The position numbers and the translations under genes are program-made. The notes beneath the pieces are model-generated. The model worked only from the letters and a program-made list of their open reading frames with translations. It was not told where the DNA came from and ran no database searches. From contig NZ_SMAP01000003.1 in assembly GCF_004346265.1 (NCBI RefSeq), forward strand, positions 155,636 through 219,635: a stretch of DNA of 64,000 bases. Direction: 5' to 3'. The first letter of the stretch is position 1; each line of letters starts with the position of its first letter. This document shows positions 18,132 to 35,811 of the stretch, piece by piece. This DNA comes from Thermomonas haemolytica (GTDB taxonomy: Bacteria > Pseudomonadota > Gammaproteobacteria > Xanthomonadales > Xanthomonadaceae).

Positions 18132-18160
18132 TTGACATGGCTGCAAGTGGCGGCAACAAT
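18132..18160 (+). promoter_or_regulatory. Promoter of the tRNA-tuf operon
   Basis: TTGACA at 18132-18137 and AACAAT at 18155-18160 are separated by exactly 17 bases. The -35 matches the sigma-70 consensus fully. The sequence just after the -10 is G+C-rich (GGGCTC), as in growth-rate and stringently controlled stable-RNA promoters. It lies 47 bases before tRNA-Tyr and would drive Tyr-Gly-Thr tRNAs and tuf. Confidence 0.7.
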
Positions 18161-18206
18161 AACGGGCTCTTTGAGGGGCTTCACGGCCCCGCATCGAGGG
18201 ATGTAC

Positions 18207-18292
18207 GGAGGGATACCCAAGCGGCCAACGGGGGCAGACTGTAAATCTGCTGGCTTACGCCTTCGGTGGTTCGAATCCACCTCCCTCCACCA
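18207..18292 (+). tRNA. tRNA-Tyr (GTA)
   Basis: 86 bases including encoded CCA. The acceptor stem GGAGGGA pairs with TCCCTCC. The anticodon loop has GTA at 18241-18243 between GCAGA and TCTGC. A long variable arm (about 18251-18265), typical of bacterial tyrosine tRNA, is followed by the GGTTCGAATCC T-arm. It is the first gene of a tRNA cluster placed before tuf, as in E. coli tyrU-glyT-thrT-tufB. Confidence 0.97.
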
Positions 18293-18346
18293 GCTCCAAG
18301 ATCCCCGGCCTTACCAGCCGGGGATGCAACAAGCAGGGCTCCCGGT

Positions 18347-18420
18347 GCGGGAGTAGTTCAATGGTAGAACTGTAGCCTTCCAAGCTACTAGCGCGGGTTC
18401 GATTCCCGTCTCCCGCTCCA
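18347..18420 (+). tRNA. tRNA-Gly (TCC)
   Basis: 74 bases with encoded CCA. The acceptor stem GCGGGAG pairs with CTCCCGC. The anticodon stem GTAGC/GCTAC encloses TCC at 18379-18381. The T-arm is GCGGGTTCGATTCCCGT. It is the second tRNA of the cluster that leads into tuf. Confidence 0.97.
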
Positions 18421-18447
18421 CCATTGCACGGCCCTGTCGCAAAACCT

Positions 18448-18523
18448 GCTCACGTAGCTCAGTCGGTAGAGCACCTCCTTGGTAAGGAGGAGGTCGATGG
18501 TTCGATTCCATTCGTGAGCACCA
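18448..18523 (+). tRNA. tRNA-Thr (GGT)
   Basis: 76 bases with encoded CCA. The acceptor stem GCTCACG pairs with CGTGAGC. The anticodon stem CCTCC/GGAGG encloses GGT at 18481-18483. It ends 51 bases before the tuf start codon. The E. coli cluster has one more tRNA (thrU) at the front, which is not present here. Confidence 0.97.
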
Positions 18524-18574
18524 TATTCGCAACCTCACGCCTGTTCCGGCAGGCAAACCCAACGAGACGCAGCC

Positions 18575-19765
<1,191 letters not shown>

Positions 19766-19812
19766 GCCCCTGCGTTTCCCCCGTTTCCGCCTGCGGAAAC
19801 GGGCTGGGGTGG

Positions 19813-19844
19813 AGGCAGGCGGCGCAAGCCGCCGTTGCCTTTTT
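19813..19844 (+). terminator. Intrinsic terminator after tuf copy 1
   Basis: An imperfect GC-rich stem (from AGGCAGGCGGC) capped by a GCAA tetraloop is followed directly by a run of five T (19840-19844). A second stem, CCCGTTTCCG with loop CCTG, lies just before it at about 19783-19807. It would separate tuf from the tRNA-Trp/secE unit. Confidence 0.65.
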
Positions 19845-19865
19845 CGGGAACAGTGCAGTTTCGAT

Positions 19866-19941
<76 letters not shown>

Positions 19942-19994
19942 CCTCCCGGAGCGCGCGTGCGTTCCGGGTCAGTAAGCCCAGAGAGAGTCGCGCC

Positions 19995-20375
19995 TTGACC
20001 AGCAATTCGCTGCCCCGTCCGTCCGCAGGCTCCGCGGACATCGTCAAGTACGTGCTGGCCGCGTTGCTGGTGGCGGCGGGCGTGTTCGTCTATTACTGGT
20101 TCGATGGTGCGTTGCCGGGCGTGGCGCGGGTGCTGGCCGTGGTGGCGGGCTTGGGGCTGGGCGTGTGGGTGTTCCTCCTGACCGGGGCGGGCGCGCGCGC
20201 GCGCGAGTTCCTGTCCGAGTCCCGCTTCGAGCTGCGCAAGGTAGTCTGGCCGACCCGCCAGGAGGCGACCCGGACGATGTGGATCGTGGTGATCGCGGTC
20301 ATCGCCATCAGCCTGATCCTGGCGGCCTTCGACTGGATCATCCAGCTCGGCGTCAAGACGCTGCTTGGTTCCTGA
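19995..20375 (+). CDS. secE: Preprotein translocase subunit SecE
   Basis: 126-residue SecE of the long proteobacterial type, which clamps SecY in the membrane. Three membrane segments are visible: [37 protein letters not shown] and [18 protein letters not shown]. The conserved amphipathic region [20 protein letters not shown] precedes the last one. No ATG fits; TTG at 19995 gives the expected N-terminus and has a purine-rich GAGAGAG upstream (from 19981). The stop codon overlaps the nusG start by one base. Confidence 0.9.
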   Translation: MTSNSLPRPSAGSADIVKYVLAALLVAAGVFVYYWFDGALPGVARVLAVVAGLGLGVWVFLLTGAGARAREFLSESRFELRKVVWPTRQEATRTMWIVVIAVIAISLILAAFDWIIQLGVKTLLGS

Positions 20376-20962
20376 TGGAGAATGCCGTGAGCAATACCGA
20401 AGTCCAAAAGCGCTGGTACGTGGTGCACGCCTATTCCGGCTTCGAGAAGTCGGTGGCGCAGGCCCTGCGCGACCGCATCGCGCGGATGGGCATGCAGGAT
20501 CGCTTTGGCGAGGTGCTGGTGCCCACCGAGGAAGTGGTGGAGATGCGCGCCGGCCAGAAGCGCCGTTCCGAGCGCAAGTTCTTCCCGGGCTACGTACTGG
20601 TGCAGATCGCCACCCATGTCGAGGATGGCATCCCGCGCATGGACAACGAGTCCTGGCATCTGGTCAAGGAAACGCCGAAGGTGATGGGGTTCATCGGCGG
20701 CACCGCCGACCGCCCGCTGCCGATCCGCGACGAGGAGGCCGATGCCATCCTCCAGCGCGTGCAGGATGGCGTCGAGAAGCCGAAGCCGAAGGTCCTGTTC
20801 GAGCCGGGCCAGATGGTGCGGGTGGTGGATGGCCCGTTCAACGACTTCAATGGCGTGGTCGAAGAGATCAATTACGAGAAGAGCCGCCTGCGGGTGGCAG
20901 TGCTGATTTTCGGCCGTTCCACCCCCGTCGAGCTGGAGTTTGGACAGGTCGAAAAGGCCTGA
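20375..20962 (+). CDS. nusG: Transcription termination/antitermination factor NusG
   Basis: 195-residue NusG. The NGN domain carries [20 protein letters not shown] and the RNA polymerase-contacting FFPGYVLVQ; the C-terminal KOW domain (about residues 140-185) has [19 protein letters not shown]. NusG stabilises elongating RNA polymerase and links it to Rho or to ribosomal S10. ATG 20375 overlaps the secE stop; an in-frame GTG at 20387 has GGAG seven bases upstream and may be the real start, which would remove four residues. It is followed by the rplK promoter and leader. Confidence 0.96.
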   Translation: MENAVSNTEVQKRWYVVHAYSGFEKSVAQALRDRIARMGMQDRFGEVLVPTEEVVEMRAGQKRRSERKFFPGYVLVQIATHVEDGIPRMDNESWHLVKETPKVMGFIGGTADRPLPIRDEEADAILQRVQDGVEKPKPKVLFEPGQMVRVVDGPFNDFNGVVEEINYEKSRLRVAVLIFGRSTPVELEFGQVEKA

Positions 20963-20964
20963 TC

Positions 20965-20994
20965 TGGACGCCGTCGCGGTAGTTCTGCTATCAT
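20965..20994 (+). promoter_or_regulatory. Promoter of the rplK (L11) operon
   Basis: TGGACG at 20965-20970 and TATCAT at 20989-20994 are separated by 18 bases. The -10 is preceded by TGC, giving an extended -10 (TGCTATCAT). It starts only three bases after nusG and matches the place of the L11 promoter in E. coli. Confidence 0.6.
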
Positions 20995-20999
20995 TGTCG

Positions 21000-21157
21000 G
21001 CTCCCTTCGAGGAGCAGCTGCAACCGGCCGCCGCGTGCGGCCGTTGCTGCGACTGGAATTTCGCCGCGCGATGCCGGGACGCGCGGTGGTCAAGTGATCG
21101 TTCCCGGTCCGATGGGGAGCCTGCACGCCAGGCGTTTGCACCCGGAGACTTCCGAAA
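21000..21157 (+). promoter_or_regulatory. rplK leader with hairpins; possible L1-binding site
   Basis: The 5' leader of rplK-rplA holds stems at about 21001-21016 (GCTCC/GGAGC), 21020-21047 (GCAAC plus GGCCGC paired around one bulged C) and a CCGCGCG/CGCGCGG stem near 21064-21087. Just before rplK a short GCCTG/CAGGC hairpin is flanked by GGGGA and a downstream ACCC. Ribosomal protein L1 represses this operon in E. coli by binding a similar stem with an internal loop. The equivalence here is an inference. Confidence 0.4.
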
Positions 21158-21586
21158 ATGGCAAAGAAAGTAGTCGGCTACATCAAGCTGCAGGTCAAGG
21201 CCGGGCAGGCCAACCCGAGTCCGCCGGTCGGCCCCGCGCTGGGCCAGCGCGGCCTGAACATCATGGAGTTCTGCAAGGCGTTCAACGCCGCGACCTCCAA
21301 GCTCGAGCCGGGTCTGCCGACCCCGGTCATCATCACGGCCTATTCCGACCGCACCTTCACCTTCGTGACCAAGAGCACGCCGGCCACGGTGCTGCTGAAG
21401 AAGGCGGCCGGCATCACCTCCGGCTCCAAGCGCCCGAACACCGAGAAGGTGGGCAAGGTCACCCGCAAGCAGCTCGAGGACATCGCCAAGGCGAAGGAGC
21501 CCGACCTGACCGCGGCCGACCTTGATGCGGCGGTGCGCACGATTGCGGGCTCGGCCCGTTCCATGGGTCTGGTGGTGGAGGGTTAA
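21158..21586 (+). CDS. rplK: 50S ribosomal protein L11
   Basis: 142-residue L11, full length. The N-terminal domain contains [24 protein letters not shown], with the Pro-rich hinge contacting thiostrepton-like drugs and release factors. The C-terminal rRNA-binding domain ends with [14 protein letters not shown], the usual end. L11 forms the GTPase-associated centre with L10-L12 and is needed for RelA activation. It starts the rplK-rplA transcript after a structured leader; rplA begins four bases after its stop. Confidence 0.98.
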   Translation: MAKKVVGYIKLQVKAGQANPSPPVGPALGQRGLNIMEFCKAFNAATSKLEPGLPTPVIITAYSDRTFTFVTKSTPATVLLKKAAGITSGSKRPNTEKVGKVTRKQLEDIAKAKEPDLTAADLDAAVRTIAGSARSMGLVVEG

Positions 21587-21590
21587 GGCG

Positions 21591-22289
21591 ATGGCACTGA
21601 GCAAGCGACAGAAGGCGATCCGGGCTGCGACCGTCCCCGGCAAGGCCTATGCAATCGATGAGGCCCTGAAGATCATCAAGGAACACAGCAAGGCCAAGTT
21701 CGTCGAGGCCGTCGACGTGGCCGTGCGTCTTGGTGTGGATGCCAAGAAGTCCGACCAGCAGGTGCGCGGTTCCACCGTGCTGCCGGCCGGTACCGGCAAG
21801 TCGGTCCGCGTGGCCGTGTTCTGCCCGGCGGGCGCCAAGGCCGACGAGGCCCTGGCCGCTGGTGCCGACGTCGTTGGCATGGATGACCTGGCGGAGAAGA
21901 TGATCGCCGGTGATCTCAATTACGACGTTGTGATTGCGACCCCGGACGCGATGCGCGTGGTCGGCAAGCTTGGCCAGGTGCTGGGCCCGCGTGGCCTGAT
22001 GCCGAACCCGAAGGTCGGCACCGTGTCGCCGAATCCGGCCGAGGCGGTGAAGAACGCCAAGGCGGGCCAGGTGCGCTACCGCACCGACAAGGCCGGCATC
22101 ATCCACTGCACCATCGGCAAGGCGAACTTTGAGAACGAGGCGCTGAAGGGCAACCTGCAGGCGCTGCTGCTGGACCTGATCAAGGCCAAGCCGGCGACCT
22201 CGAAGGGAACCTACCTGCAGAAGATCTCGCTCAGCTCCACCATGGGCCCCGGCGTCACCGTGGACCAGGCCTCGCTGAGCCTGAAGTAA
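21591..22289 (+). CDS. rplA: 50S ribosomal protein L1
   Basis: 232-residue L1, the mobile stalk protein at the E site and, in E. coli, translational repressor of its own operon. Conserved stretches: [36 protein letters not shown]-type beta strands, [18 protein letters not shown] (rRNA-contacting loop) and [11 protein letters not shown] at the C-terminus. It starts four bases after rplK. The following 349 bases are the rplJ leader, beginning with a 10-bp GC hairpin. Confidence 0.98.
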   Translation: MALSKRQKAIRAATVPGKAYAIDEALKIIKEHSKAKFVEAVDVAVRLGVDAKKSDQQVRGSTVLPAGTGKSVRVAVFCPAGAKADEALAAGADVVGMDDLAEKMIAGDLNYDVVIATPDAMRVVGKLGQVLGPRGLMPNPKVGTVSPNPAEAVKNAKAGQVRYRTDKAGIIHCTIGKANFENEALKGNLQALLLDLIKAKPATSKGTYLQKISLSSTMGPGVTVDQASLSLK

Positions 22290-22638
22290 TGCTGCAAGCC
22301 GCGCCGCCCCGGCGGCGCGGTGCTTCGAAATTTTGAAGGCCCCGCCGCGATCCGTCGCGGCGGAAGCCGTCAAAGACCGCAGGTGCGGTCCGCGCGTGGC
22401 AACGACGGGCAAGGATGCTCACACGGCATGGAATCGCCGTTGCCGAAGGCGGGGTCGCTTAATCCACTCCCGCGAGGGAGGGCCTGCGTAGATGGTGATG
22501 CCCTTCTGGAATGTTTTGGACCAAGACAGCTCTGGATGGCCACCGCCGGGATGCCCTGCATCCCCGATGCCACGGACCGGCATCGCCCAGGACCGCCAGC
22601 GGCAGGAGCCGCGGGCGGCGTTCAATCGAGGAGTGACT
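22290..22638 (+). promoter_or_regulatory. 349-base structured leader of rplJ-rplL (L10-leader region)
   Basis: Non-coding stretch between rplA and rplJ. By eye it contains a CCGCGCCGCC/GGCGGCGCGG hairpin (22299-22320), a nine-bp CCGCCGCGA stem with TCCG loop (22342-22363), GGGCA/TGCTC around an AGGA loop (22407-22420), CTCCC/GGGAG around GCGA (22467-22480) and GCGGC/GCCGC around AGGA (22599-22612). In many bacteria the L10-(L12)4 complex represses translation by binding this leader. A covariance search would show which stems form the L10 site. No convincing promoter and no ORF of its own were seen. Confidence 0.55.
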
Positions 22639-23175
22639 ATGGCTCTCAATCTGTCCCAGAAACAGGATGTTGTCGCACAGGTGGCGCAAGTCGCCGCGAC
22701 GGCGCACTCCCTGGTCGCGGCCGAGTACGCCGGCACCACGGTCGAGCAGATGACCGCGATGCGCAAGAAGGCCCGCGAGACGGGCGTGTTCCTGAAGGTC
22801 GTGAAGAACACGCTGGCCGCGCGCGCCGTCACCGGCACCGAGTACGAAGTGGCGAAGGATTCCCTCGTGGGTCCGCTGCTGTACGCGTTCTCGACCGAGG
22901 AACCCGGCGCCGCCGGGCGCCTGATCAAGGAGTTCGCCAAGGGCAACGACAAGCTGCAGCCCAAGGTCGTCGTCGTCGGTGGCCAGCAGTACCCGGCCAG
23001 CCACGTCGAGGTCCTGGCGTCCCTGCCGACCCGCGACCAGGCCCTTGCCATGCTGGCCCGCGTGCTGGCCGAGCCGGCGGCGATGTTCGCCCGCGCGGTC
23101 AAGGCCGTCGCCGACAAGCAGGGCGGTGGCGATGCAGCCCCGGCGGAAGCCGAGGCGCAGGCCGAACCGGCCTGA
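22639..23175 (+). CDS. rplJ: 50S ribosomal protein L10
   Basis: 178-residue L10, base of the ribosomal stalk that carries the L7/L12 dimers. The N-terminal domain contains [17 protein letters not shown] and [11 protein letters not shown]-type helices that bind 23S rRNA; the C-terminal Ala/Glu-rich part provides the L12-binding helix ([21 protein letters not shown]). The ATG at 22639 follows a GAGGAG ribosome-binding site. It is a little longer than E. coli L10 (165) because of the acidic tail ([13 protein letters not shown]). rplL follows after 60 bases. Confidence 0.97.
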   Translation: MALNLSQKQDVVAQVAQVAATAHSLVAAEYAGTTVEQMTAMRKKARETGVFLKVVKNTLAARAVTGTEYEVAKDSLVGPLLYAFSTEEPGAAGRLIKEFAKGNDKLQPKVVVVGGQQYPASHVEVLASLPTRDQALAMLARVLAEPAAMFARAVKAVADKQGGGDAAPAEAEAQAEPA

Positions 23176-23235
23176 TGCGCGTCCGATCCTGACAACGTTC
23201 CCCATTCAAACGAAACATATCCAGAGGTAATCGCA

Positions 23236-23607
23236 ATGTCCCTGACCAACGAGCAGATCGTCGACGCCATCGCCGCCAAGTCGCTGATGGAAGTGATGGA
23301 GCTGGTGAAGGCCATCGAAGAGAAGTTCGGCGTCTCCGCCGCCGCCCCGGTGATGGCGGTTGCTGCCGCCGGCCCGGCTGCCGCCGCCGCCGAAGAGCAG
23401 ACCGAGTTCAACGTCATCCTGAAGTCCGCTGGCGAGAAGAAGGTCGAAGTGATCAAGGCCGTCCGCGCCATCACCGGCCTGGGCCTGAAGGAAGCCAAGG
23501 ACCTCACCGAGGCCGGCGGCACCGTGAAGGAAGGCGTGTCGAAGGAAGACGCCGAGAAGATGAAGAAGGACCTCGAGGCCGCCGGCGCGACCGTCGAAAT
23601 CAAGTAA
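23236..23607 (+). CDS. rplL: 50S ribosomal protein L7/L12
   Basis: 123-residue L7/L12, the multi-copy stalk protein that recruits translation GTPases. The N-terminal dimerisation helices ([25 protein letters not shown]) are followed by a flexible Ala-rich hinge (about residues 36-56) and the C-terminal factor-binding domain with [29 protein letters not shown] upstream is a good ribosome-binding site. It is followed by an attenuator-like stem and a long imperfect duplex before rpoB. Confidence 0.98.
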   Translation: MSLTNEQIVDAIAAKSLMEVMELVKAIEEKFGVSAAAPVMAVAAAGPAAAAAEEQTEFNVILKSAGEKKVEVIKAVRAITGLGLKEAKDLTEAGGTVKEGVSKEDAEKMKKDLEAAGATVEIK

Positions 23608-23648
23608 TCCTTCGTTGCGTCGCCGGGCTGCACATGCTGGCGACCACC

Positions 23649-23678
23649 AAAGGCTGGGGGCGGAAGCCCCCGGCCTTT
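23649..23678 (+). terminator. Attenuator-like hairpin between rplL and rpoB
   Basis: A 13-bp stem with one wobble (AAAGGC then GGGGGC, paired with GCCCCC then GCCTTT) is capped by a GGAA tetraloop and ends in three T. In E. coli a partial terminator in the same place lowers rpoBC expression relative to the ribosomal genes. The short T-run suggests incomplete termination here too. Confidence 0.55.
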
Positions 23679-23715
23679 GGCCGTTGTGGAAACCGTTGTT
23701 CCAGAGCCACCGAGT

Positions 23716-23780
23716 TGACAGTCGGAAGTAGCGGGAGAGGGCGTGCTGGTGCCGGCAATACCAGCGACTTCCCACTGTCA
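23716..23780 (+). promoter_or_regulatory. Long imperfect duplex before rpoB, possible RNase III site
   Basis: The 14-base arms at 23716-23729 and 23767-23780 pair with a single C-C mismatch. The intervening 37 bases hold a smaller stem (GCTGGT at 23745-23750 with ACCAGC at 23760-23765). The long duplex with an internal hairpin resembles the RNase III processing site known in the rplL-rpoB spacer of E. coli. Function is inferred from structure and position. Confidence 0.5.
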
Positions 23781-23840
23781 GTTCCTGTATTTCCCCGCCG
23801 GCCGCGCAACCGCGGCCGAACATGACGAGGCGCACGCGAC

Positions 23841-28004
<4,164 letters not shown>

Positions 28005-28075
28005 GTTTCGCGACGGCGCGGCCCTGAGGCCGCGCCGCCCCGCAGGACCCATTGCCCCCGACCCGGAGAATCCCA

Positions 28076-32293
<4,218 letters not shown>

Positions 32294-32307
32294 GCCGGCC
32301 CCCCGCA

Positions 32308-32334
32308 CCCTGCCCGGGAACCCCCCGGGCAGGG
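32308..32334 (+). terminator. GC hairpin after rpoC, without T-run
   Basis: CCCTGCCCGGG pairs perfectly with CCCGGGCAGGG around a five-base loop (AACCC). No T-run follows; instead the -35 box of the str promoter begins two bases downstream. It may stabilise the rpoC message or block read-through only partly. Confidence 0.4.
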
Positions 32335-32364
32335 CTTGCGCCGAGCCCGGCTAGCGTGTATGCT
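32332..32364 (+). promoter_or_regulatory. str operon promoter with inverted repeat over the -35
   Basis: TTGCGC at 32336-32341 and TATGCT at 32359-32364 are 17 bases apart. GGGCT (32332-32336) and AGCCC (32344-32348) form an inverted repeat across the -35. The S10 promoter has the same TTGCGC box preceded by AGGGC, also inside an inverted repeat, which strongly suggests a shared control mode. Confidence 0.65.
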
Positions 32365-32402
32365 TTCGCGGCTTTTGATGGCCTTGCGCCATCCAGATCA
32401 CC

Positions 32403-32431
32403 AAATGAGGTCGCAGGACGCGCCTCGTGTT
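32403..32431 (+). promoter_or_regulatory. Conserved leader element, copy in the str leader
   Basis: A 29-base block that starts 39 bases after the last base of the -10. It matches the block at 37293-37320 except for one extra C and one C/T change. It folds as GAGGT, bulged C, GC paired with GCGCCTC, leaving an AGGAC loop. Hairpins presenting GGA in the loop are the type bound by CsrA/RsmA; whether that or another factor recognises it is unknown. Confidence 0.55.
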
Positions 32432-32466
32432 GGGTCCAGGACGGACGGGATCGCAGATCAATCACG

Positions 32467-32497
32467 GCCTGCCGCCTGTGCGGCGGGCGTGGTTTTT
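32467..32497 (+). terminator. Terminator-like hairpin 1 in the str leader
   Basis: GCCTGCCGC (32467-32475) pairs with GCGGCGGGC (32480-32488) over nine bp including one wobble, loop CTGT. GTGG and then five T (32493-32497) follow. It lies downstream of the str promoter, so it could attenuate str transcription or stop read-through from rpoC. Confidence 0.5.
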
Positions 32498-32500
32498 CGA

Positions 32501-32550
32501 CATGGCTGCGTTTGACCGCAAGGTCCTGCGCTAGCCGTGCTTTTTGTTTT
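32501..32550 (+). terminator. Terminator-like hairpin 2 in the str leader
   Basis: CATGGCTGCG (32501-32510) pairs with CGCTAGCCGTG (32529-32539) with one bulged T. Inside it GACC/GGTC closes a GCAA tetraloop (32514-32525). CTTTTTGTTTT follows at 32540-32550. This is the strongest intrinsic-terminator shape in the leader, 75 bases before rpsL. Confidence 0.55.
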
Positions 32551-32625
32551 GGCCGGCCGGCTTGCGCAAGCATCCGGCTGCATTTGTCTCCATCAGGGCC
32601 CCGTGCCCGCCAATTGAGCCCCGAA

Positions 32626-33000
32626 ATGGCAACGATCAACCAGCTCGTGCGCAAGCCGCGCAGCCCGGAAACCTACAAGAGCGCTTCCCCGGCGCTGGCG
32701 AACTGCCCGCAGCGTCGCGGCGTTTGCACCCGCGTGTACACCACCACCCCGAAGAAGCCGAACTCGGCGCTGCGCAAGGTGGCCAAGGTGCGCCTGACCA
32801 ACGGCTACGAGGTCATCTCGTACATCGGCGGCGAAGGCCACAACCTGCAGGAGCACAGCGTGGTGCTGATCCGCGGCGGCCGCGTCAAGGACCTGCCGGG
32901 CGTGCGCTACCACACCGTGCGCGGCTCGCTGGATGCCGCCGGCGTCGCCAAGCGCAAGCAGGCGCGCTCGAAGTACGGCGCCAAGCGTCCGAAGTCGTAA
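32626..33000 (+). CDS. rpsL: 30S ribosomal protein S12
   Basis: 124-residue S12, the decoding-centre protein. [19 protein letters not shown] carries the streptomycin-related lysines and reads as wild type, as does [16 protein letters not shown]. The ATG at 32626 gives the family N-terminus [12 protein letters not shown]. The ribosome-binding site is weak (TTGAG about ten bases upstream). It is the first gene of the str operon (rpsL-rpsG-fusA-tuf), behind a 332-base leader that holds a promoter, a conserved hairpin and two terminator-like stems. Confidence 0.98.
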   Translation: MATINQLVRKPRSPETYKSASPALANCPQRRGVCTRVYTTTPKKPNSALRKVAKVRLTNGYEVISYIGGEGHNLQEHSVVLIRGGRVKDLPGVRYHTVRGSLDAAGVAKRKQARSKYGAKRPKS

Positions 33001-33088
33001 GAGGCGGGCCGGCCCGGTGTCATCCGGGTGACAGGTTCATCCACGCAGAATAACGGTGGGCTGGCGCCCGCCCCACGAGAGAAGCAAC

Positions 33089-33556
33089 ATGTCCCGTAAA
33101 GGCAATACCCCGCAGCGTTCCGTGCTGCCGGACCCGAAGCACGGAAGCGAAACCATCGCCCGCTTCATCAACATGGTGATGCAGAGCGGCAAGAAGTCGG
33201 TTGCCGAGAAAATCGTGTACGGCGCGATGGATGTCATCAGCGAGAAGAATCCGAACGCGCTGGAACTGGTCGAGAAGGCGCTGGGTAACGTCGCCCCGGC
33301 AGTCGAGGTGAAGTCCCGCCGCGTCGGCGGTGCCACCTACCAGGTGCCGGTCGAAGTGCGCGCTTCCCGCCGCATGGCGCTGGCGATGCGCTGGCTGATC
33401 GAGTCTGCGCGCAAGCGTGGCGAGAACAGCATGCCGCGCAAGCTCGCCGGCGAGTTGATCGATGCCTCCGAAAACCGCGGCGGTGCGATCAAGAAGCGCG
33501 AGGAAACCCACCGCATGGCCGACGCCAACAAGGCGTTCGCCCACTACCGCTGGTAA
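33089..33556 (+). CDS. rpsG: 30S ribosomal protein S7
   Basis: 155-residue S7, which nucleates the 30S head and in E. coli represses translation of this operon. Conserved: [16 protein letters not shown] at the N-terminus, the [19 protein letters not shown] beta hairpin that contacts tRNA, and the C-terminal [18 protein letters not shown] 33089 follows GAGAGAAG; the in-frame start 11 codons upstream is not conserved. The 88 bases to rpsL and the 131 bases to fusA are longer than usual within an operon, but no terminator was seen. Confidence 0.98.
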   Translation: MSRKGNTPQRSVLPDPKHGSETIARFINMVMQSGKKSVAEKIVYGAMDVISEKNPNALELVEKALGNVAPAVEVKSRRVGGATYQVPVEVRASRRMALAMRWLIESARKRGENSMPRKLAGELIDASENRGGAIKKREETHRMADANKAFAHYRW

Positions 33557-33687
33557 TCCCGGCGGGACTGCGGGTGCGGCGGTGTCCGTCGCTCCGCGCC
33601 GCGGCCCCGGACGGGCCGCGACATCCCGGATGCCGCCGCGAGGCGGCCTTCGGTCATTCCGAAATCCGAAATCATTGAGAGGCTCCC

Positions 33688-35811
33688 GTGGCCCGTTCCA
33701 CTCCCATCGAGCGTTACCGCAACTTCGGCATCATGGCCCACATCGATGCCGGCAAGACCACCACGTCCGAGCGCATCCTGTTCTACACCGGCAAGAGCCA
33801 CAAGATCGGCGAAGTGCATGATGGCGCGGCCACCATGGACTGGATGGAGCAGGAGCAGGAGCGTGGCATCACGATCCAGTCCGCCGCCACCACCGCGTTC
33901 TGGAAGGGGATGGACAAGACCTTCCCCGAGCATCGCTTCAACATCATCGACACCCCCGGGCACGTGGACTTCACCATCGAGGTCGAGCGCTCGCTGCGCG
34001 TGCTCGACGGCGCGGTGTTCGTGCTGTGCGCGGTCGGCGGCGTGCAGCCGCAGTCGGAGACCGTGTGGCGCCAGGCCAACAAGTACCACGTGCCGCGCAT
34101 CGCGTTCGTCAACAAGATGGACCGCACCGGCGCGAACTTCTACAAGGTGCGCGACCAGCTGAAGGCGCGCCTGGGCGCGGTGCCGGTGCCGATGCAGGTG
34201 CCGATCGGCGCCGAGGACAGCTTCGAGGGCGTGATCGACCTGCTGAAGATGAAGGCGATCCATTGGGACGCCGCCTCGCAAGGGCTGAACTTCGAGTACC
34301 GCGACATTCCGGCCGAGCTGAAGGCGAAGGCCGAGGAAGAGCGCGCGTTCATGGTGGAGTCGGCGGCCGAGGCCTCCGAGGAGCTGATGAACAAGTACCT
34401 CGAGGAAGGCGACCTGTCCGAGGCCGAGATCATCGCGGGGCTGCGCGAGCGCACCCTGAAGACCGAGATCGTGCCGATGTTCTGTGGCTCCGCGTTCAAG
34501 AACAAGGGCGTGCAGGCCATGCTGGATGGCGTGATCAACCTGCTGCCGTCGCCGGTGGACGTGCCGCCGGTGAAGGGCGTGGACGTGGATGACGAGACCA
34601 AGGAGCTGCGCCGCGAGTCCAGCGACAAGGCGCCGTTCTCGGCCCTGGCGTTCAAGATCATGACCGACCCGTTCGTGGGGTCGCTGACCTTCTTCCGCGT
34701 CTATTCCGGCACGCTCAGTGCTGGCGACCAGGTGCTGAACTCGGTCAAGGGCAAGAAGGAGCGCATCGGCCGCCTGCTGCAGATGCATTCCAACCAGCGC
34801 GACGAGATCAAGGAAGTGCTGGCCGGCGACATCGCGGCGGCGGTGGGCCTGAAGGATGTGACGACCGGCGACACCCTGTGCGCCATCGACGCCCCGATCG
34901 TCCTCGAGCGCATGAGCTTCCCGGAGCCGGTGATCTCGATGGCGGTCGAACCGAAGACCAAGTCGGACCAGGAGAAGATGGGCAACGCCCTGAGCCGCCT
35001 GGCGCAGGAAGACCCCAGCTTCCGCGTGCGTACCGACGAGGAGTCCGGCCAGACCATCATCGCCGGCATGGGTGAGCTGCACCTGGACATCATCGTCGAC
35101 CGCATGAAGCGCGAGTTCGGCGTGGAGGCCAACGTCGGCAAGCCGCAGGTGGCGTACCGCGAGACCATCCGCAAGTCCGACGTGAAGAGCGATTACAAGC
35201 ACGCGAAGCAGTCGGGCGGTAAGGGCCAGTACGGCCACGTGGTGATCGAGCTGTCGCCGATGACCGCCGAAGACAGAGCGAACCCGGACGTCAAGAACGA
35301 CTTCCTGTTCATCAACGAGATCACCGGTGGCGTGATTCCGAAGGAATTCATCCCGGCGGTCGAGAAGGGCATTCGCGAAACCATCACCAGCGGCCCGCTG
35401 GCCGGCTATCCGGTGGTGGGCGTCAAGGTGAAGCTGGTGTTCGGCTCGTACCACGACGTCGACTCGTCGGAAATGGCGTTCAAGCTCGCCGCGTCGATGG
35501 CCTTCAAGGAAGGCTTCCGCAAGGCCGACCCGGTCCTGCTGGAGCCGATCATGAAGGTCGAGATCGTCAGCCCGGAGGACTACCTGGGCGACGTGATGGG
35601 CGACGTGAGCCGCCGTCGCGGCGTGCTCCAGGGCCAGGACGACAGCCCCTCGGGCAAGATCATCAACGCGATGATCCCGCTGGGCGAGATGTTCGGCTAC
35701 GCCACGGCGCTGCGTTCGATGACCCAGGGTCGCGCGACCTTCACGATGGAGTTCGACCACTACGAGGAAGCGCCGAGCAACATCGCCGAGGCGGTCATCA
35801 AGAAGTCGTAA
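33688..35811 (+). CDS. fusA: Elongation factor G
   Basis: 707-residue EF-G, the translocase of protein synthesis. G-motifs: [19 protein letters not shown], the switch [11 protein letters not shown] and [10 protein letters not shown]; domain IV and V sequences ([14 protein letters not shown] and [15 protein letters not shown]) are intact. GAGAGG lies shortly before the ATG. Unlike the adjacent tuf, it uses the genome's usual ACC/GCC-rich codons. It is followed by 93 bases that contain an unusually A+T-rich stretch before tuf. Confidence 0.99.
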   Translation: MARSTPIERYRNFGIMAHIDAGKTTTSERILFYTGKSHKIGEVHDGAATMDWMEQEQERGITIQSAATTAFWKGMDKTFPEHRFNIIDTPGHVDFTIEVERSLRVLDGAVFVLCAVGGVQPQSETVWRQANKYHVPRIAFVNKMDRTGANFYKVRDQLKARLGAVPVPMQVPIGAEDSFEGVIDLLKMKAIHWDAASQGLNFEYRDIPAELKAKAEEERAFMVESAAEASEELMNKYLEEGDLSEAEIIAGLRERTLKTEIVPMFCGSAFKNKGVQAMLDGVINLLPSPVDVPPVKGVDVDDETKELRRESSDKAPFSALAFKIMTDPFVGSLTFFRVYSGTLSAGDQVLNSVKGKKERIGRLLQMHSNQRDEIKEVLAGDIAAAVGLKDVTTGDTLCAIDAPIVLERMSFPEPVISMAVEPKTKSDQEKMGNALSRLAQEDPSFRVRTDEESGQTIIAGMGELHLDIIVDRMKREFGVEANVGKPQVAYRETIRKSDVKSDYKHAKQSGGKGQYGHVVIELSPMTAEDRANPDVKNDFLFINEITGGVIPKEFIPAVEKGIRETITSGPLAGYPVVGVKVKLVFGSYHDVDSSEMAFKLAASMAFKEGFRKADPVLLEPIMKVEIVSPEDYLGDVMGDVSRRRGVLQGQDDSPSGKIINAMIPLGEMFGYATALRSMTQGRATFTMEFDHYEEAPSNIAEAVIKKS

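Noticed and set aside
18164-18174. GCTCTTT just after the tRNA-operon -10, resembling boxA.
   Set aside because: It spans the expected transcription start, so most of it would not be in the RNA; it fits better as a G+C-rich discriminator.
23715-23720. TTGACA in the rplL-rpoB spacer as an rpoB promoter.
   Set aside because: No -10 element lies at a suitable distance, and the bases belong to the arm of the long duplex.
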